NCBI RefSeq assembly: GCF_002967765.1
Contig: NZ_PUHY01000004.1
Location: 496,001 to 560,000, forward strand
Direction of reading: 5' to 3'
Origin: Blastopirellula marina
GTDB lineage: Bacteria; Planctomycetota; Planctomycetia; Pirellulales; Pirellulaceae
Length of the DNA: 64,000 nt
The notes under the pieces were generated by a model. That model had not been told where the DNA came from and ran no database searches. It saw nothing but the letters and a program-made list of their open reading frames with translations. This document shows positions 41,820 to 51,559 of the stretch, in pieces. The translations under genes and the position numbers were made by a program. Position 1 is the stretch's first letter; each line of letters starts with the position of its first letter.

Positions 41820-42848
41820 ATGAGTCGAACGTCTCACAAGCGGATTCGGCTCCTCCCTTGTGCTGAAACACCGTTCATCGTGACATTTTTTGACTTCCAA
41901 CGCTATTTTGGCCGCCCTACGGCAGTGATGAGCCTCGTTTGGGGGCTTTCTTGCATTGGTTGGATGGGGTGCGTCCCGGCAGGCGAACCATCCACCGAGC
42001 CTGAGGTCGTATGGGGGCGTCGTGGCGTATCCGAAGGGATGTTCGAGAAGCCTCGCGCCGCAGCGATCAGCCCAGACAATGAGATCTTCATCGTCGATAT
42101 GACGGCTAGGATCCAGGTTTTTGACCTTGATGGCAACTTTCTGCGTGCTTGGCAGATCCCTGAATTCTACAAAGGCCGCCCCTCCGGTCTATCGTTCAAC
42201 AACGATGGCAATCTCTTGGTGGCTGATACTCATTACAACCGCATGTTGGTTTATACGCCGGACGGAAAACTGCTTGACGACCAAACAATTGGCGGGATCG
42301 AGGGTTCGCAACCTGGGGAATTTGGTTTTGTGACTGACGCAGTCCAGGACTCGATGGGGAACTACTATATCTCAGAGTACGGCCAACACGATCGTGTACA
42401 GAAGTTTGATCGTGAAGGGACCTTTCTGTTCCAGTGGGGTGGCCATGGGCAAGAGCCAGGGCAGTTTATTCGCCCACAAAACATGGTGGTCGACGAGAAT
42501 GATCACATCTGGGTCGCTGATGCATGTAACCACCGAATTCAGGTTTTCGATGCCAGTGGTGACGAGGCCAAGCTGATCAAGATTTGGGGCGAACATGGTA
42601 GTGAGCCCGGGCAAATGGGCTATCCGTACGATTTGCAGCTCGATGGAGAGGGGCATTTATACGTCATCGAATACAGCAACCATCGTGTTCAGAAATTCGA
42701 TCTGGAAGGGAACAGCCTTGGTACTTGGGGTGTTTCAGGACGCGAACCAGGCCAGTTGGCCAGTCCTTGGGCCCTCGTACGGGACCAATACGGACGAATT
42801 CACGTGATCGACTCCGAGAATCACCGTGTCCAACGAATACGATTGTAG
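41820..42848 (+). CDS. NHL-repeat beta-propeller protein
   Basis: A 342-residue protein with about six NHL-type repeats of 40-45 residues, each with a pattern such as PGQFIRPQNMVVDENDHIWVADACNHRIQVF and PGQMGYPYDLQLDGEGHLYV, ending SENHRVQRIRL. The repeats form a beta-propeller that binds ligands or partners. Before them is a hydrophobic stretch ending GCVP (WMGC), so it is likely exported, possibly as a lipoprotein. The start is uncertain: ATG 41820, ATG 41928 or GTG 41925. The gene is followed by inverted repeats at 42855-42890 and then by the vWA operon. Confidence 0.8.
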   Translation: MSRTSHKRIRLLPCAETPFIVTFFDFQRYFGRPTAVMSLVWGLSCIGWMGCVPAGEPSTEPEVVWGRRGVSEGMFEKPRAAAISPDNEIFIVDMTARIQVFDLDGNFLRAWQIPEFYKGRPSGLSFNNDGNLLVADTHYNRMLVYTPDGKLLDDQTIGGIEGSQPGEFGFVTDAVQDSMGNYYISEYGQHDRVQKFDREGTFLFQWGGHGQEPGQFIRPQNMVVDENDHIWVADACNHRIQVFDASGDEAKLIKIWGEHGSEPGQMGYPYDLQLDGEGHLYVIEYSNHRVQKFDLEGNSLGTWGVSGREPGQLASPWALVRDQYGRIHVIDSENHRVQRIRL

Positions 42849-42854
42849 GGAGAT

Positions 42855-42890
42855 GGAATTTTGAATTCCTGATTCCCAAATATGGGAATC
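42855..42890. repeat. two adjacent palindromes
   Basis: GGAATTTTGAATTCC at 42855-42869 (6-base arms) is followed one base later by GATTCCCAAATATGGGAATC at 42871-42890 (8-base arms, loop AATA). Both lie in the 149 bases between the NHL gene and the large vWA gene. There is no T-run, so an operator or an mRNA stabiliser is as likely as a terminator. Confidence 0.6.
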
Positions 42891-42997
42891 GGTTGAGAAA
42901 CTCGTTACCATGAGGGGGCTTATCATAAACGAACCGTTCGGTATGGGTTTCTGTTTTCGCCCTTCGTTGGGACATCCACCAGGAGATAGCCGCCTGC

Positions 42998-45900
42998 ATG
43001 TTTGGCGTTGATATTGCGTTCAACAAGCCGTGGTTTCTGCTGTTGCTGGCAGGGCTGCCGCTGTTATGGGTCTTCAGTTTTCGCAGCATCTCAGGTTTGG
43101 GACGCGTGCGACGGTTCTTTGCGTTAGGGCTCCGCTCGCTCGTTTACGTGCTGCTGGTCTTTTGCTTGGCAGAAATGCAACTTCGGCATACCAGCGAACG
43201 CGTCTCGGTGATCTATGTGCTGGACCAATCGGAGAGTATCCCGCGCGAGAAGCGGGCCGCGATGGTGCAGTATGTCGTGAAAGATGTCGCCGAACATCGC
43301 AACGCAGCCCGCGGTGACCGAGCTGGTGTGGTCGTGTTTGGGCGCGAAGCTGCCATCGAAGTTCCTCCTTACGACGACAATTTGCCCATTCAGCAAGGCA
43401 AGCTGGAAGCCATGATGCAGGTTCGTACGGACGCGACGAACTTAGAAGGCGCGTTGAAGCTGGCTCAAGCCTCATTCTCAGAGGATTCCGCGAAACGCGT
43501 GGTGATTGTCACGGACGGTAATGAAACGGTCGGTGACGTTCAAAGTGTGGCTCGGCAATTGGCTGAGAATGGCATCGGTATCGATGTTGTCCCGATCGAA
43601 TTATCAAGCCGCGCCGAAGTCGCCGTCGAAAAGATCTCGCTTCCTAGCGATATTCGCAAAGGGCAGCCGGTTCAAGTCAATGTTGTGCTCAATAACATGA
43701 CCGAAGCAGGAGCTGATGATGACGGCAAGGTCTCCGGCAAAGTGATCGTTGTTCGTAAGCAGGGGCAACGCGAAGATGTGCTTATCGAACAGCCGATGGA
43801 GCTTGAACCTGGTAAGAAAGTGCTGACCTTCGAGCACACCATTGATCAATCCGACTTTTACACCTACGAAGCTCGCTTTGTTCCCGATGATCGTCTCGAC
43901 GACTCGATGCCGCAAAATAATCTGGCCTCTGCCTTCGCTCATGTACGAGGGGAAGGCAGTGTGCTGCTGATCGAAGACTGGGAGAATCCTGGAGAGTTTG
44001 ACTACCTTATTGAACGACTGAAAGCGAATAACATTGAAGTTGAGTTGATGCAAAGCAACTCGTTGTTCACCTCATTGGCTGAGTTGCAGCGGTTTGATTG
44101 CGTGATCTTGGGCGATCTTCCCCGGACCAGCGGCGGTGGTGCTGGCGATATTTCCAGTTTCAGTGATCAGCAGATTGAAATGTTGGTCCGTAACAGTCAG
44201 CAGATGGGGTGTGGGCTGCTGATGATCGGCGGACCTCGCTCGTTCGGTGCTGGCGGTTGGTCGAACACTGAACTGGAAAAAGCGATGCCGGTCGACTTCA
44301 ACATCAAGGATGCCAAGGTTGTCCCGGTCGGGGCGTTGGTGATGATGATGCATGCATCTGAGCTGGCGCAAGGTAACTTCTGGCAGAAAGTAGTTGCCCG
44401 GGAAGCGCTCAAAGCGTTAGGCCCGCAAGATTACTGCGGTTTGATCCACTGGAGTGGAACAGACCAATGGATGTGGGGAGGACAGACAGGCTTGTTGCCG
44501 GTTGGTCCGAACCGAAATCAAATGCTGGCCCGTCTTAACCGGATGACGCCAGGGGACATGCCCCAGTTCGATCCCGCGATGAAGATGTCGTTGGCTGGCT
44601 TCAACGCAATCCAAGCGCAAGGGGCGAACGTTGCGATCAAGCACATGATCGTGATTAGCGATGGTGATCCCTCGCCGCCACTACCGGCGACAGTCACGGC
44701 CTACATTAACGCGGGCATCAAGATCACAACAGTAGCGATCGGTACGCATGGTCCTGCTGGGAGTACACCACTGCGAAATCTGGCATCCCAGACTGGTGGC
44801 AAGTATTACGCTGTAACCGATCCGAAAGCTTTGCCGAGAATTTACCAGCGTGAAGCTCGTCGCATTGCTCAGCCATTGGTGAAGGAACATCCAGGAATGG
44901 TTCCGATTACCTATCCGCACGAAGTGCTCGAAGGTATCGAAGGCTTTCCTCCGTTCGATGGCTATGTGATGACGACCTTGAAAGACAATGCGTTGGTGGA
45001 CGCAGGTATGATCGCACCGGTACCGGCCGAACATCCCGAGAATGCAACCTTGATGGCAACTTGGACTTACGGTGTCGGACGAACGGGAGTGCTGACCACG
45101 GATGCGGGTAAACGCTGGACCAACAACTGGACGGCGTGGGAAGGTTACGACAAGTTCTATTCGCAGCTTGTTCGTTTCATGATGCGTCCAACCGACAATC
45201 AAGGCAACTTCACGGTCGCCAGTGAAGTGAAAGATGGCAAAGTACGCGTGGTAGTTACTGCCACCGATGAGAAAGATGAGTACCTGAACTTCCTCAAACT
45301 GTCCGGTACTGCCGTTGATCCTGAGATGGAATCGAAGGACTTTCAACTTCGCCAGATTGCCTCTGGACGTTACGTGGGTGAGTTCGATGCTGATAAATCA
45401 GGAAGCTATTTCCTTTCGATTTTGCCTGGACCTGGGGAAGCACCAATCCGCACCGGAGCAAACGTTCCTTACTCGGCGGAGTTTCGTCAGCAACGCTTGA
45501 ATTCCGCCTTGGTCGATGCGCTTGCCGCGTTGAAGCCACGTGGTGGTGAAGCGGGACAAGTCATCGCCGGCGACTTCGCGATAGGTCGCGTTGATGAATT
45601 GCTAGTGGTCGATACCTTTCGGCATGACTTGCCCAAAGCAATTAGTAGTCAGCATGTCTGGCCGATTTTGCTGGTGCTATGCGGACTCGTATTCTTCGAA
45701 GATGTCTTCGTCCGTCGCGTGACGATTGGAACCGAATGGATTGGAACTTCGTATCGTTGGTTATATGCCAAGGTCTTTGGCGCGCCCCAGCAGGAAGAGG
45801 AAGAAGATCGAATGGAACGCTTGCGCGTTATCAAGGAACGCGCGACCGCCGACTATGACGAACGGAAGTCGGCGGCGAGGTTTGAGGTCGGGCTTGATGA

Positions 45901-46096
45901 TGCCGAGCGAACCGGCTCGGCTGTCGACGAGGAACTCGCTTCCAAGTCGCCGAGTGCCGGTGGGCTACCTAAGAAAAAGGTCGCTCTGGACGAAGGGAAG
46001 CAAGACGACGATTCCTACACATCTCGCTTGTTGAAAGCTAAAAAAGGAGCTCGCAAGAAGCCGCCCGGTGGGATGGACAATCCCGGTTCGACCTAA
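42998..46096 (+). CDS. large vWA and glutamine-amidotransferase-like membrane protein
   Basis: A 1032-residue protein. Two N-terminal helices (about residues 10-28 and 43-60) lead to a vWA domain with a complete metal site, LDQSES (Asp76, Ser78, Ser80). About residues 325-425 hold a class I glutamine-amidotransferase-like fold without the Cys triad (VLLIEDWENPGEFDYL, CGLLMIGGPRSFGAGGW). A second vWA half follows with HMIVISDGDPSPP but no DxSxS. A single helix follows at about 885-905 and then a charged tail. The gene precedes the MoxR, DUF58 and vWA genes, with which it probably works in envelope or complex assembly; MoxR-vWA pairs act as chaperones. Confidence 0.85.
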   Translation: MFGVDIAFNKPWFLLLLAGLPLLWVFSFRSISGLGRVRRFFALGLRSLVYVLLVFCLAEMQLRHTSERVSVIYVLDQSESIPREKRAAMVQYVVKDVAEHRNAARGDRAGVVVFGREAAIEVPPYDDNLPIQQGKLEAMMQVRTDATNLEGALKLAQASFSEDSAKRVVIVTDGNETVGDVQSVARQLAENGIGIDVVPIELSSRAEVAVEKISLPSDIRKGQPVQVNVVLNNMTEAGADDDGKVSGKVIVVRKQGQREDVLIEQPMELEPGKKVLTFEHTIDQSDFYTYEARFVPDDRLDDSMPQNNLASAFAHVRGEGSVLLIEDWENPGEFDYLIERLKANNIEVELMQSNSLFTSLAELQRFDCVILGDLPRTSGGGAGDISSFSDQQIEMLVRNSQQMGCGLLMIGGPRSFGAGGWSNTELEKAMPVDFNIKDAKVVPVGALVMMMHASELAQGNFWQKVVAREALKALGPQDYCGLIHWSGTDQWMWGGQTGLLPVGPNRNQMLARLNRMTPGDMPQFDPAMKMSLAGFNAIQAQGANVAIKHMIVISDGDPSPPLPATVTAYINAGIKITTVAIGTHGPAGSTPLRNLASQTGGKYYAVTDPKALPRIYQREARRIAQPLVKEHPGMVPITYPHEVLEGIEGFPPFDGYVMTTLKDNALVDAGMIAPVPAEHPENATLMATWTYGVGRTGVLTTDAGKRWTNNWTAWEGYDKFYSQLVRFMMRPTDNQGNFTVASEVKDGKVRVVVTATDEKDEYLNFLKLSGTAVDPEMESKDFQLRQIASGRYVGEFDADKSGSYFLSILPGPGEAPIRTGANVPYSAEFRQQRLNSALVDALAALKPRGGEAGQVIAGDFAIGRVDELLVVDTFRHDLPKAISSQHVWPILLVLCGLVFFEDVFVRRVTIGTEWIGTSYRWLYAKVFGAPQQEEEEDRMERLRVIKERATADYDERKSAARFEVGLDDAERTGSAVDEELASKSPSAGGLPKKKVALDEGKQDDDSYTSRLLKAKKGARKKPPGGMDNPGST

Positions 46097-46211
46097 GGTA
46101 ACCCAAAATCCGTAATTTGTACTACGATGACTTCGGCTGCTTACTGCTGCCACCCCGTCGGAATTTCAACCAGTTCAACACCCAACGAGTTAGTCGCAGC
46201 AAGGAAATCGC

Positions 46212-47240
46212 ATGAGTGTCGCCGAATCGATGCAGCAGCAAGCGGAGGAATTTCGTAGTCGCTACACGGCCGTCAAAGAACAAGTGCAACGCGTGATCGT
46301 CGGGCACGAAGATATTGTGCACGGCGTTTTGACCTGTCTGTTTGTGGGTGGTCACTGTTTATTGGAAGGTGTCCCTGGTCTGGGGAAGACGCTTTTGGTT
46401 CGTACTCTGGCTGAAGCACTACACCTCGACTTCAATCGTATTCAGTACACGCCTGACTTAATGCCGGCCGATATTCTAGGAACCAACATGGTGATGGAGA
46501 CGCCCGATGGTCGTCGGGTGTTTGAATTCCAGAAGGGCCCGATCTTCACTCAGATTTGTCTCGCCGACGAAATCAATCGTGCCACGCCAAAAACGCAGTC
46601 AGCGATGCTGGAAACCATGCAGGAAGGCTGTGTGACGGTTGGTGGTCATCGCTATGTGCTTGACAAGCCGTTCTTCGTGTTGGCAACGCAAAACCCGATT
46701 GAACAGGAAGGGACTTATCCGTTGCCGGAAGCCCAACTCGACCGCTTTTTGTTCAAGCTGGTGGTCGGGTATTCCAGCGCCGAGGATCTGGGAACGATCA
46801 TCGATCGAACCACGAAGGGAACGAGGATTCAAACCGAGCAGGTCATGGACGCCGCCGAAATTCTGAAATGGCAGCAAGTCATTCGCGAGGTGATTCTGGC
46901 GAAGCACGTTCAGGACTACATCGTTCGCCTGACTCTGGCGACCCATCCAGAAGGACCTTTGGCACTTCCCATAACCAATCAATATTTACGCTGGGGTTCA
47001 AGCCCGCGTGGTGCTCAAACGTTGGCACTTACCGCCAAAGTGAGAGCGCTGCTCGATGGTCGCTACAATGTGAGCTACGAAGACGTTCGCCGTGTCTACT
47101 TACCGGCAATGCGGCATCGCGTGATTTTGAACTTCGAAGCCCAGGCCGAAGGACTCGATACTGATCACGTCCTCTTGGAACTGCTGGAAAAGGTGCCTGA
47201 AAAAGCGGATGACACCGTCTTGGCGAGTGTCGCCCGATAG
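46212..47240 (+). CDS. MoxR-family AAA+ ATPase
   Basis: A 342-residue AAA+ ATPase of the MoxR family. Walker A is GVPGLGKT (about residues 55-62), Walker B is LADEINRATPKTQSAML (about 117-133), sensor 1 is FVLATQNPIEQEGTYPLPEAQLDRF (abbreviated here, about 155-178), and the lid region has VYLPAMRHRVILNFEAQAEG. MoxR proteins act as chaperone-like ATPases on vWA-domain partners. The downstream DUF58 and vWA genes and the upstream vWA gene are the expected partners. Start ATG 46212 is the only good one; the gap to the 42998 gene is 115 bases. Confidence 0.92.
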   Translation: MSVAESMQQQAEEFRSRYTAVKEQVQRVIVGHEDIVHGVLTCLFVGGHCLLEGVPGLGKTLLVRTLAEALHLDFNRIQYTPDLMPADILGTNMVMETPDGRRVFEFQKGPIFTQICLADEINRATPKTQSAMLETMQEGCVTVGGHRYVLDKPFFVLATQNPIEQEGTYPLPEAQLDRFLFKLVVGYSSAEDLGTIIDRTTKGTRIQTEQVMDAAEILKWQQVIREVILAKHVQDYIVRLTLATHPEGPLALPITNQYLRWGSSPRGAQTLALTAKVRALLDGRYNVSYEDVRRVYLPAMRHRVILNFEAQAEGLDTDHVLLELLEKVPEKADDTVLASVAR

Positions 47241-47285
47241 ATTGGCAAGTTGCCGCCCTCAAGCATCTGATAGGTAAGGCCCTCG

Positions 47286-48188
47286 ATGGCGAAAACGAAT
47301 ATCGTTTCCGATCTCTTGTCTCCGGAACTGCTGGCCCAGTTAGAACGCATGGAACTGGTCAGTCGGAAGGTGTTTCGTGGACGGATGAAGGGGGAACGAC
47401 GCAGTAAGCGGAAAGGGACGAGTGTCGAGTTTGCCGACTTTCGCCCTTACGTCGCTGGCGACGACCTCCGTTTCATCGATTGGAACATGTACGCCCGGCT
47501 CGATCGTTTGTTCTTGAAGATGTTCCTAGAAGAGGAAGATCTTCACTTCTACACGCTGATTGATGCCAGTACCTCGATGGACTTTGGGACACCCAGTAAG
47601 CTAACCTACGCTAAGCAATTGGCGGCCGCACTCGGCTTTGTTGGACTCTGCCGAACCGACCGGGTGCGGATTGAGACACTTGGTACGTCGACTCGTAAGC
47701 CTGGCCCGGTTCTACGCGGAAGGCAAAGTGTTTGGCGAATGCTTGACTACTTAGACGGCATTGAACCAGGCGAGAATGTACCGCTGTTGGAAGGTGCGAA
47801 AAACTTCTGTCTGCGCAACAGTGGCAAGGGGATTTTGGTTCTCATTACCGACTTGATGGACAAGTCAGGCTTCGAACCTGCCTTGCGTTTCCTTTCGACG
47901 CAGCAAATGGATGTTTATGTCATTCAAACCTTGGCCCCGGTAGAACTGAATCCCGCAGAGCAGATCAAAGGGGATTTGAAACTGGTTGATTGCGAGGATG
48001 GTGACATTGCCGAAATCACGGTTAGTCGTCCTTTGCTCGACAAGTACAAGCGGACGCTCGACGCGTTTGTCGATGGTGCGCGAACCTTCTGTGCCAAACG
48101 CGGCATGGCCTACATGCTGGCCAACACAGAGGTGCCGGTTGGCAGCCTCGTTTCCAATTACCTGCGGCAACGAGGGCTGGTGCGATGA
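47286..48188 (+). CDS. DUF58 domain protein
   Basis: A 300-residue DUF58 protein. The family signature is KGTSVEFADFRPYVAGDDLRFIDWNMYAR (about residues 43-71; only part given), followed by a vWA-like core with LIDASTSMDFG (about 95-105, DxSxS complete) and LVLITDLMDKSG. DUF58 proteins are encoded next to MoxR and form part of the MoxR-vWA system in most bacteria. The stop overlaps the next start by four bases (ATGA). The C-terminus (VPVGSLVSNYLRQRGLVR) matches the conserved family end. It is 45 bases downstream of the ATPase. Confidence 0.92.
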   Translation: MAKTNIVSDLLSPELLAQLERMELVSRKVFRGRMKGERRSKRKGTSVEFADFRPYVAGDDLRFIDWNMYARLDRLFLKMFLEEEDLHFYTLIDASTSMDFGTPSKLTYAKQLAAALGFVGLCRTDRVRIETLGTSTRKPGPVLRGRQSVWRMLDYLDGIEPGENVPLLEGAKNFCLRNSGKGILVLITDLMDKSGFEPALRFLSTQQMDVYVIQTLAPVELNPAEQIKGDLKLVDCEDGDIAEITVSRPLLDKYKRTLDAFVDGARTFCAKRGMAYMLANTEVPVGSLVSNYLRQRGLVR

Positions 48189-50167
48189 GCTCGTTTATCA
48201 ACACGCTTGGTCCTGTAGGTTGGACACTTTTGGCGCTGGTGCCCCCAGCGATCGTCGCTCTCTACTTCTTAAAGCTTCGTCGACAGCCACTGGAGGTTCC
48301 CAGTACGTTCCTGTGGAGCCGCACGATCGAAGACCTGCATGTGAATAGCTTGTGGCAGAAGATGCGACAAAGTTTGTTGCTGTTCCTGCAACTGCTATTC
48401 GTCCTTCTACTTATCCTGGCGGTATTAAGGCCGGGTATGGAAGGAGAGCAACAACTGGTGGGGGATCGATTTGTTTTCCTGATCGATAACTCGGCCAGCA
48501 TGGGGACCAAAGATGAGCAGTCGGACCGCACGCGTTTAGAGGAAGCGAAACGCCGTGTGCTTGAAATGATTGATCAGATGGACAGTGGCGACGTCGGGAT
48601 GATCGTTACATTCTCCGATCGGGCCAGCGTGACCCAGCAATTTACTGACAACCAACGTGTGTTGACCTCGAAGGTAAATGCGATTCAGCCAACCGAGCAT
48701 ACGACCGACATCATGGAGGCTCTCCGTGTTGCGTCTGGCCTGGCGAATCCCGGGCAGTCCGCTTTTGAAGACGGGGACGTTCAAGTCGCAGATGCGAAGC
48801 CGGCGACTGCTTATATTTTAAGTGATGGTCGCTTTCAGACGATTACTGACTTTTCGTTTGGTAACTTGCAGCCGGTGTACGTTCCGATGGGAAGTTTCAA
48901 TACCGGTAATGTTGGTATCCTCGCGTTTAGCACGCAGCGAAATGCAGAGAAGGAAGACGAACTTCAGGTCTTTGCCCGCATTGCGAGGTTCGGTCCAGAA
49001 CCAAGTGAAGTAACCGCGAATTTATACTTCAATGGGGAGTTGCTCGATGTCGCACGCATTCAACTCGACAACGAGGATGGTACTGGCGGCGTGCAGTTTG
49101 ATCTCGGAAATTTGGATGTCGGTAAGTTACGTATCGAGATCGAACATGAGGATTTGTTTCCCGCCGACAATATCGCCTACGCTGCGATAAATCCACCGGA
49201 GCGGGCCAAGGTATTGGTCGTCTCGGCTGGCAACGACTATTTGAAATTCGCCCTGGGAACCGACCAAATCCGACGCATTGCTGACGTGACCTTGGTGGAC
49301 CCCGACTTCCTCAAGGGAGAAGACTATCCGAAGGAAGCGGCGAGCGGTCTTTACGACGTGATTGTGTACGACGACTGCGTGCCCGAAGTAATGCCCGAGT
49401 CGAATACCGTATTCTTTGGTCAGCGACCACCGGTCGATGGATGGAAATTCTCCGAAGAAAAGGTACTTCCGCAGATCATCGACATCGCGCAAAGCCATCC
49501 GATTATGTCGTTCGTGAACCTGGGTAATGTATCGATTTACAAATCGGCATCCTTGGAGTTTCCCCCCGGCGGTACCACGCTGATTGAGTCAGACCAAGGG
49601 GCCCTGATGGCGATTGCTCCTCGCAAAAGTTTTGAAGACGCCGTGCTAGGTTTCGCGTTCCTCACATCCGAGGACGACAAGACCTTCTACAACACCGAAT
49701 GGACCAAGCGGCTTAGTTTCCCGGTATTCGTTAAGAATCTGGTGGAATACCTGGGTGACGTCAAGCAAGGCCAAGGTGAAATGAGCATCCGTCCGGGCGA
49801 AAACTTCAATTTCCGCTCGAACGGATTTGCTAAAGAAGTCCACATTACGCCTCCACAAGGTCGACAGCGTACAATTGTGCCAACTGCCGACAATCTCTTT
49901 TCGTTTGGCGAGACAGACTTGCTGGGCACCTATGAAGTCCGCGAGGGGGATGCGAAGGATGTGACCCAATACTTCTCTGTCAACATCTTTGATGTTCAGG
50001 AAAGTGATGTTGAGCCGAAGGCCGAGATTGAAACCCAGTGGGAAACAATCGAAGGGCAATCGGCTTGGCTGCCAATGCGTCGCGAATTTTGGAAATGGCT
50101 TGTCGTCCTGGCGCTCGTGGTGTTGTTGATTGAATGGTATATCTACAACCGCCGAGTCTATGTGTAA
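48185..50167 (+). CDS. BatA-like vWA membrane protein
   Basis: A 660-residue protein. The N-terminal region has the BatA signature PAIVALYFLKLRRQPLEVPSTFLW (about residues 20-43) with helices on either side (FINTLGPVGWTLLALVPPAIV, LLLFLQLLFVLLLILAVL). The vWA domain has FLIDNSASMG (about residues 97-106, DxSxS complete) and TAYILSDGRF. A long C-terminal extracytoplasmic part of beta character ends in one helix (FWKWLVVLALVVLLIEWYIY). It overlaps the DUF58 gene by four bases and completes the MoxR operon. Its likely partners are the two genes before it. Confidence 0.88.
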   Translation: MSSFINTLGPVGWTLLALVPPAIVALYFLKLRRQPLEVPSTFLWSRTIEDLHVNSLWQKMRQSLLLFLQLLFVLLLILAVLRPGMEGEQQLVGDRFVFLIDNSASMGTKDEQSDRTRLEEAKRRVLEMIDQMDSGDVGMIVTFSDRASVTQQFTDNQRVLTSKVNAIQPTEHTTDIMEALRVASGLANPGQSAFEDGDVQVADAKPATAYILSDGRFQTITDFSFGNLQPVYVPMGSFNTGNVGILAFSTQRNAEKEDELQVFARIARFGPEPSEVTANLYFNGELLDVARIQLDNEDGTGGVQFDLGNLDVGKLRIEIEHEDLFPADNIAYAAINPPERAKVLVVSAGNDYLKFALGTDQIRRIADVTLVDPDFLKGEDYPKEAASGLYDVIVYDDCVPEVMPESNTVFFGQRPPVDGWKFSEEKVLPQIIDIAQSHPIMSFVNLGNVSIYKSASLEFPPGGTTLIESDQGALMAIAPRKSFEDAVLGFAFLTSEDDKTFYNTEWTKRLSFPVFVKNLVEYLGDVKQGQGEMSIRPGENFNFRSNGFAKEVHITPPQGRQRTIVPTADNLFSFGETDLLGTYEVREGDAKDVTQYFSVNIFDVQESDVEPKAEIETQWETIEGQSAWLPMRREFWKWLVVLALVVLLIEWYIYNRRVYV

Positions 50168-50186
50168 GCGACGCCCGATCCGGTTG

Positions 50187-51380
50187 TCACTTCGTGCTGC
50201 GAAGAACCAGCTGTGAGATTTCTGGCGGGCAGTTTAAACGCAGCGGAGTCGTGCCCGAGATCCCACGGCTTACGTGCATCACCGTGGGTGTGGAATAGAA
50301 GATACCGCACGCATAACGCGTTCCATGCACACTTGGACTCACGATTGGGCCAATGCCGGGTAAACGGATCTGACCGCCGTGGACATGACCAGCGAGCATT
50401 AAGTCAAAGTCATTTTGCCTAGCCCAGCCGAATTGGTCAGGTGTGTGGGCGACTAAAAGTTTGAACGGCAGTTGGTCATGCTTGGCCGGATCGTGCGTGC
50501 TCATATCGGCCGCCGGAGGGTGCCACGGCAGTTCGTTCCCGGCTAGAACTACCGGATAGTCGCGAATCATCAAAGTCAAGTGACGTCCGCCGAGATAAAT
50601 CAAGCCATCGTCGACGAGCGTCTTACGAGCCAGATTGGGATCGGATGTCCGCATCTCGTGATTGCCCAGCACGAAATAAACTCCGCACGGAGCTGTCAAC
50701 TGTCCGAGCGTGGCGGTGGACCAGGCAAAGCATTTGTCGCGATCGAAGACGTCGCCAGCGATGACTATCATGTCTGACTGCAAATCGTTGACTTGGTCGA
50801 CGATCTTGCGGTAGAACGCTTCGGTCATGTGACCCTTCAAGTGCAGATCGGAGATGTGCGTGATAGTCAAACCATCTAGCTGCTCGGGCAATCGGTGAAG
50901 CTGAATCTCTTTCCGGTTCACTTCCAATTGCAGGATTTCGTTTCCTGGGATCATGCTTCCCATCCGAGCCGTCGTGTTGCCCAGCATTTGATCCGCCACA
51001 TCACCGAAGTCGTAGCGTGCCAGGGGCCGCTGTTCGACATGTGCAGCGTATGCCTGCGATTCGTAGTGATAGAACAACCAGAGCAGCGATGCGGCGATAA
51101 AGGCGATCACGCACATAACGCCGTAAACGTACCAAATGTAATACAGTAGCGAGTATTGCTGAATTTCGTGCGGCGCAACTGTGGAATGAAGTGGTTGCTG
51201 AATCCACCATATTAAAAACAGAGCAGGGATCAGCAGAGACATCGCGTAGATAAAGAACTCAACCGTATCGATCAGCCATTGTCGGTATGGCATCGCATGA
51301 ACAACACTGTGCAGCCGAGTCCAAATTGCCAAGTGCCCGATGCCTGCGATAAGCATCAGGATCGCCATTAGTGCATACAT
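50187..51380 (-). CDS. membrane-anchored metallophosphoesterase
   Basis: A 397-residue protein with three membrane helices in the first about 110 residues (MAILMLIAGIGHLAIW, FFIYAMSLLIPALFLIWW, YGVMCVIAFIAASLLWLFY), then a calcineurin-like phosphoesterase domain. The metal ligands are all present: HISDLHLKG (about 174-182), AGDVFD (about 207-212), LGNHE (about 240-244), VAHTPD and AGHVHGGQ (about 320-327). This is the YkuE/YaeI-type group, some of which hydrolyse UDP-2,3-diacylglucosamine or membrane lipids; the substrate is unknown here. It converges with the vWA operon, 19 bases between stops. The start is ATG 51380. Confidence 0.85.
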   Translation of the reverse strand: MYALMAILMLIAGIGHLAIWTRLHSVVHAMPYRQWLIDTVEFFIYAMSLLIPALFLIWWIQQPLHSTVAPHEIQQYSLLYYIWYVYGVMCVIAFIAASLLWLFYHYESQAYAAHVEQRPLARYDFGDVADQMLGNTTARMGSMIPGNEILQLEVNRKEIQLHRLPEQLDGLTITHISDLHLKGHMTEAFYRKIVDQVNDLQSDMIVIAGDVFDRDKCFAWSTATLGQLTAPCGVYFVLGNHEMRTSDPNLARKTLVDDGLIYLGGRHLTLMIRDYPVVLAGNELPWHPPAADMSTHDPAKHDQLPFKLLVAHTPDQFGWARQNDFDLMLAGHVHGGQIRLPGIGPIVSPSVHGTRYACGIFYSTPTVMHVSRGISGTTPLRLNCPPEISQLVLRSTK

Positions 51381-51559
51381 TCGTCGTTGCTGATCTCAGG
51401 GTGAAAGCGTATGACATGCCTGAGAGGGAGAGAGCGGCATGGCAAGCGTGGGTCTCGTTTCAAGTCGCTGGTTACGTGAATTCTAGTTGACGGGAGAATC
51501 CGCGAAACCCGTCAGCTCAGAAGAACGAGGGGTTGTCACATCAATTCGCGGGCAAACCG

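Noticed and set aside
44681-45346. 221-codon minus-strand frame inside the vWA gene
   Set aside because: It is a shadow of the vWA coding sequence with no start signal or domain.
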